The position numbers and the translations under genes were made by a program. The notes beneath the pieces were generated by a model. That model saw only the letters and a list, made by a program, of their open reading frames with translations. It was not told where the DNA came from and searched no databases. A stretch of DNA of 64,000 nucleotides from Pegea sp. RAD2-039 (taxonomy: Eukaryota; Chordata; Thaliacea; Salpida; Salpidae), in the NCBI GenBank assembly GCA_034620365.1, contig JAQGEQ010000071.1:4836001-4900000 (forward strand), in the 5' to 3' direction. Shown one piece after another: positions 60,197 through 64,000 of the stretch (the first letter of the stretch is position 1; each line of letters starts with the position of its first letter).

Positions 60197-63100
60197 ATGG
60201 CATTTAAAAAAGTAAAAGGAAGTATAGATAGAATATTTGATAAAAATCTTCAAGACCTAGTTAGAGGAATAAGAAATCATAAAGATGATGAGGTTGGTGG
60301 AAATATGAGTTTTTGTTTTATATAAGTTTTGATTAATTAATAAATATTTTGTATTTATTTTCAGGCAAACTTTATCTCAATGTGTATTGATGAAATTAAA
60401 GCAGAACTAAAGCAGGAAAATTTAACAGCAAAATCTAATGCTGCAAGAAAGTTGATTTATGTTAGCTAAAACCAAGTTGAACTTTCAATTTTTAAGAAAA
60501 TCACTAACAATTGATATATAAAAAACATTCAATTTTATATTCAAAAATATAAATTAAGAAATTTGTAATTAATTAAAAACCATAATTAATAACTAAAAAT
60601 ATTAAATTTATATTTTTACTCTTTTTAAAAATCTTATTTCTTAGAATTATCTTTAATTAAATATTATTATTTATTTTGTTCAGTTGCAAATGCTTGGTTA
60701 TGAGATCAGTTGGGCTGCCTTTAATATAATCGAAGTAATGAGCTCAGCTAAGTTCACTCATAAGGTCTGCTATTATCTTCTTCATCCAGAGTTTGAATAA
60801 AACTATTTTAACAGCGCATTGGGTACCTGGTTGCTTCTCAATCCTTTCATTCTGATACTGATGTTTTAATGTTAGCAACTAATCTCATTAAAAAAGATCT
60901 CACTTCTAATAATGTCTTTGATGTTGGAGTCGCTCTGACTGGTTTATCTTGTTTTATAACACCTGATCTTGCTCGTGATCTTTCAAATGATCTCTTATCA
61001 TTGGTATTTGAAAATTTATTCAAATCAAACTTTATCACATTTAAAATAATTGATTATTCGATATTCAGATGTCATCAAACAAAGCATACACCAGAAAAAG
61101 AGCTGTACTCATCTCTTATAAGATCTTTCTTAATTATCCTGAAGCATTGCGGATAGCATTTCCAAGATTAAGAGAAAAACTAGAAGACCCTGATCCAGGT
61201 CCCAACAAATCATCTCTTTTTATTCAATCTTCTATTTTCTTCTTCCCTTTTTAGGAGTTCAGTCAGCAGCTGTTAATGTAATATGTGAACTGGCGCGAAA
61301 ACATCCTAAAAACTATCTCTCATTGGCTCCTTGTCTTTTTCAAACTGGTTGCTTCTCGTCATCACCCACTACATACTGATGTTTTAATGTTAGCAACTAA
61401 TCTCATTAAAAAAGATCTCACTTCTAATAATGTCTTTGATGTTGGAGTCGCTCTGACTGGTTTATCTTGTTTTATAACACCTGATCTTGCTCGTGATCTT
61501 TCAAATGATCTCTTATCATTGGTATTTGAAAATTTATTCAAATCAAACTTTATCACATTTAAAATAATTGATTATTCGATATTCAGATGTCATCAAACAA
61601 AGCATACACCAGAAAAAGAGCTGTACTCATCTCTTATAAGATCTTTCTTAATTATCCTGAAGCATTGCGGATAGCATTTCCAAGATTAAGAGAAAAACTA
61701 GAAGACCCTGATCCAGGTCCCAACAAATCATCTCTTTTTATTCAATCTTCTATTTTCTTCTTCCCTTTTTAGGAGTTCAGTCAGCAGCTGTTAATGTAAT
61801 ATGTGAACTGGCGCGAAAACATCCTAAAAACTATCTCTCATTGGCTCCTGTCTTTTTCAAACTGATGACGTCATCACCCACTACAAATAATTGGGTTTTA
61901 ATCAAAGTCATCAAATTAGTGAGTAGAAGATGTAGATTACTGATTCTGATCATTTACAAATCTTGCAGTTTGGCGCTCTGACTCCATTAGAACCTAGACT
62001 TGGTAAAAAGTTGATTGAACCACTAACAAATCTCATTCATAAGTAAATTTCTACTTCAAAAGTCTTCTTTCATCTAATGACTTCTTTTTTCAGTACATCT
62101 GCGATGTCACTTCTGTACGAATGTATCAATACAGTTATTCAAGGTTTATCAACATTTTCTAAACTTTTTTCTCATAATTTTATATATAATAAATATAAAT
62201 AAGTTTTTTTTTGGACGCTGCTTAGTTCTTTTATCGTTTACTTCAGGAATGCAAGATCATAGCTCTTCTATTCAGGTATGTTCAGTTGTTTGGTATTTGT
62301 TGGCACCTTTGATTGTGTTCCAGCATGTAACTGTCAACATGTGCTGATATTTCATCTTGTGAAATTCACATTATGATTCTTTTAATGTGATTATGTTTGT
62401 GAAGCTACAGTCGCGTTCCTGTGTTTGTTTTATGGATTTTTTCACCTTTTAATTTAACTATTTAAAGCTGGACGAATTGGAAGTTACAATCATAATATTT
62501 AATGATTTATTTTTCTGTTTAGGGTTTTCCCACCGTTATGAAGGTTTTTATACCCTGCATGACTTTTATCATTTGCAATTTACTAATTTGTTTTTTTTTG
62601 TAATTACATTTTTAACGCTTCCAATTATTTTTTTGAAATTTTCTGTAAAATTTAATCAGCTTCATTTGTTTGAAATCAAACAAAAAACTTTATTTATTTC
62701 CAACTTTTTCTTTCCAGTTATGTGTTCAAAAACTACGTATTTTGATTGAAGACTCTGACCAGAATTGTAGGAAGTAGATCTGATCTTACTGATATTTTAC
62801 TCACAATCCAATTTGCAGTGAAATATTTGGGTCTTTTGGCTCTTTCTCGGATTTTAAAGAGTCATCCAAAATCTGTGCAAGCTCATAAGGATTTAATCTT
62901 ACAGTGTCTTGATGATAAAGATGAATCTATCAGACTACGAGCTCTTGATCTACTCTTTGGAATGGTTTTTATCACCTTTTTCACCTCCGCAAATTTTCTA
63001 ATCTTAGATATTTGAAGGTCTCAAAGAAGAATTTGATGGAAATTGTCCAAAAACTTTTAGCTCATGTCCAAAAATCAGAAACTATCCAGTACCGTGATGA

Positions 63101-64000
63101 ACTAATCAGTAAAATCATTGAGATCTGTTCCAGGAACAACTTCCACTTCATCACTAACTTTGAATGGTACTTGATTGAGCAAAAGACTTCATCTAACTCA
63201 CTTTCTTCTTTAGGTATCTAACTGTATTATCTGAACTTACACGAATAGATGGTACTAGTCGCCACGGTTCCATGGTCTCATCTCAAATACTAGATGTTGC
63301 AATTCGTGTTAAAACAATTCGACCATTTGCTGCTGTCAAGATGGTTGGTATTGATGATGAGATCTCTGCATCTTCATCTATTTATCTTCCACCACAGGCT
63401 TCAATCCTCCAGAATTCGAATTGGTTAAGCCCTCTACTACGTCGTAACGGTATGATAGAAGTCTTGTATGCAGCAGCTTATATTTGCGGAGAATTTTGCC
63501 AGTAAGTAATCAATTGAAGATCACATCTTCTTCATCTCATCACAAATCATCAGATTCATCGATGATTTGAAAGAGGTGTTGATGTCGATGTTGGGATCAC
63601 ATGTCCTGCAACATCCAACTCACATCCAACACATCTTCCTACAAAACATCACTAAGATGTACACGTGTCTTCTGGTGAAGACGGAAGATTCTGAGGACTT
63701 CGAATCTGCTCTCACTCTAACTAAATCAATCCAGGAGAAGATGACAGTCTTCCTGCAAAGCTCTAATTTAGAAGTCCAGGAACGAGTTAGCATCCTAATC
63801 CTAATCTTCCTCATCTTCTTCATTAGGATCTTTTCTAGGCTTCTTGTACTTCAGCGTTGTTAAAACAAGTCGAGAAGATGCTGATGAAGTCGACTCCTGC
63901 ATCTTCTCTTCTTCTTCCACTCTTTAAAGGAGAACTTAATCCAGTGGCTCCTAAAGCTCAGAAGAAGGTCCCAATTCCCGAAGGGTTAGTCACGTGATTT
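60197..64000 (+). CDS. AP3D1: AP-3 complex subunit delta, N-terminal part (cut by window edge)
   Basis: The start MAFKKVKGSIDRIFDKNLQD matches the family N-terminus. Exons: 60197-60292, 60365-60460, 60684-60764, 60815-61003, 61069-61198 or its twin 61587-61716, 61773-61918, then about ten more to the right edge. Landmarks are LQMLGYEISWAAFNIIEVMS, RIGYLVASQSFHSDTDVLML, GVALTGLSCFITPDLARDL, AFPRLREKLEDPDPGVQSAA, FGALTPLEPRLGKKLIEPL, HKDLILQCLDDKDESIRLRA, HFITNFEWYLTVLSELTRID and GELNPVAPKAQKKVPIPEG. This is the HEAT-repeat adaptin trunk. Delta is a large subunit of AP-3, which sorts cargo from endosomes to lysosomes and related organelles. The hinge and ear lie beyond the window. A 518-bp tandem duplication covers three exons, and the extra copy must be skipped for a normal protein. 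Confidence 0.95.
60855..61372 (+). repeat. Tandem duplication in AP-3 delta, copy 1
   Basis: A 518-bp unit nearly identical to 61373-61889. It starts inside exon 4 (TDVLMLATN), contains intron 4, exon 5 and intron 5, and ends in exon 6. Its exon 6 has one extra T (GGCTCCTTG against GGCTCCTG in copy 2), and the frame then meets a TGA at about 61378-61380. Confidence 0.95.
61373..61889 (+). repeat. Tandem duplication in AP-3 delta, copy 2
   Basis: This has a truncated exon 4 without its own splice acceptor, a complete exon 5 twin (61587-61716) and an intact exon 6 (61773-61918). The intact exon 6 shows that copy 2 carries the usable 3' side and copy 1 the usable 5' side. Confidence 0.95.

Overview
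This 64 kb window is nuclear DNA of an invertebrate animal. It is strongly AT-rich. Its genes are split into many short exons by GT-AG introns, many only about 45-60 bp long and others several hundred bp. A rhodopsin-type GPCR, a full-length Vav exchange factor, a ciliary EFHB protein and remains of a CR1/L2/Jockey-like LINE all point to a metazoan. I cannot name the phylum from the sequence. No bacterial, organellar or CRISPR features were seen.

Layout. 1.45-2.04 kb (-): an orphan secreted-type ORF. 4.46-6.63 kb (-): a complete seven-exon, 325-residue GPCR. 8.44-13.07 kb (-): EFHB/CFAP21, with an RFX-type X-box upstream. 16.07-18.65 kb (-): a membrane-anchored, PLAT-less lipoxygenase-like protein of 492 residues with altered metal-site residues. 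20.72-27.01 kb (-): Vav (CH-acidic-DH-PH-C1-SH3-SH2-SH3). 29.98-35.91 kb (-): a coiled-coil protein with a basic C-terminus; one exon carries about 18 copies of a 60-bp coding repeat whose frame is broken by four single-base deletions. 39.38-46.17 kb (+): ubinuclein, a 16-exon model of 1,212 residues. 47.93-48.66 kb (-): the 3' end of a degenerate LINE, with two smaller relatives at 28.8 and 34.3 kb. 49.38-57.40 kb (+): a full ABCB/P-glycoprotein transporter. 60.20 kb to the right edge (+): AP-3 delta adaptin, truncated by the window, with a nearly identical 518-bp tandem duplication of internal exons.

The genes are unrelated in function and look like an ordinary stretch of animal genome rather than an operon or island: receptor signalling (GPCR, Vav), cilium (EFHB), lipid oxidation (lipoxygenase-like), chromatin assembly (ubinuclein with HIRA), efflux (ABCB) and endosomal sorting (AP-3). 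The most unusual items are the lipoxygenase-like enzyme, the frame-broken 60-bp repeat array, the patchwork duplication in AP-3 delta, and a clear excess of the palindromes TGACGTCA and CACGTG in introns, intergenic DNA and coding exons.

Exon boundaries were worked out by hand from splice signals, reading phase and remembered family motifs. No alignment or transcript data were available.
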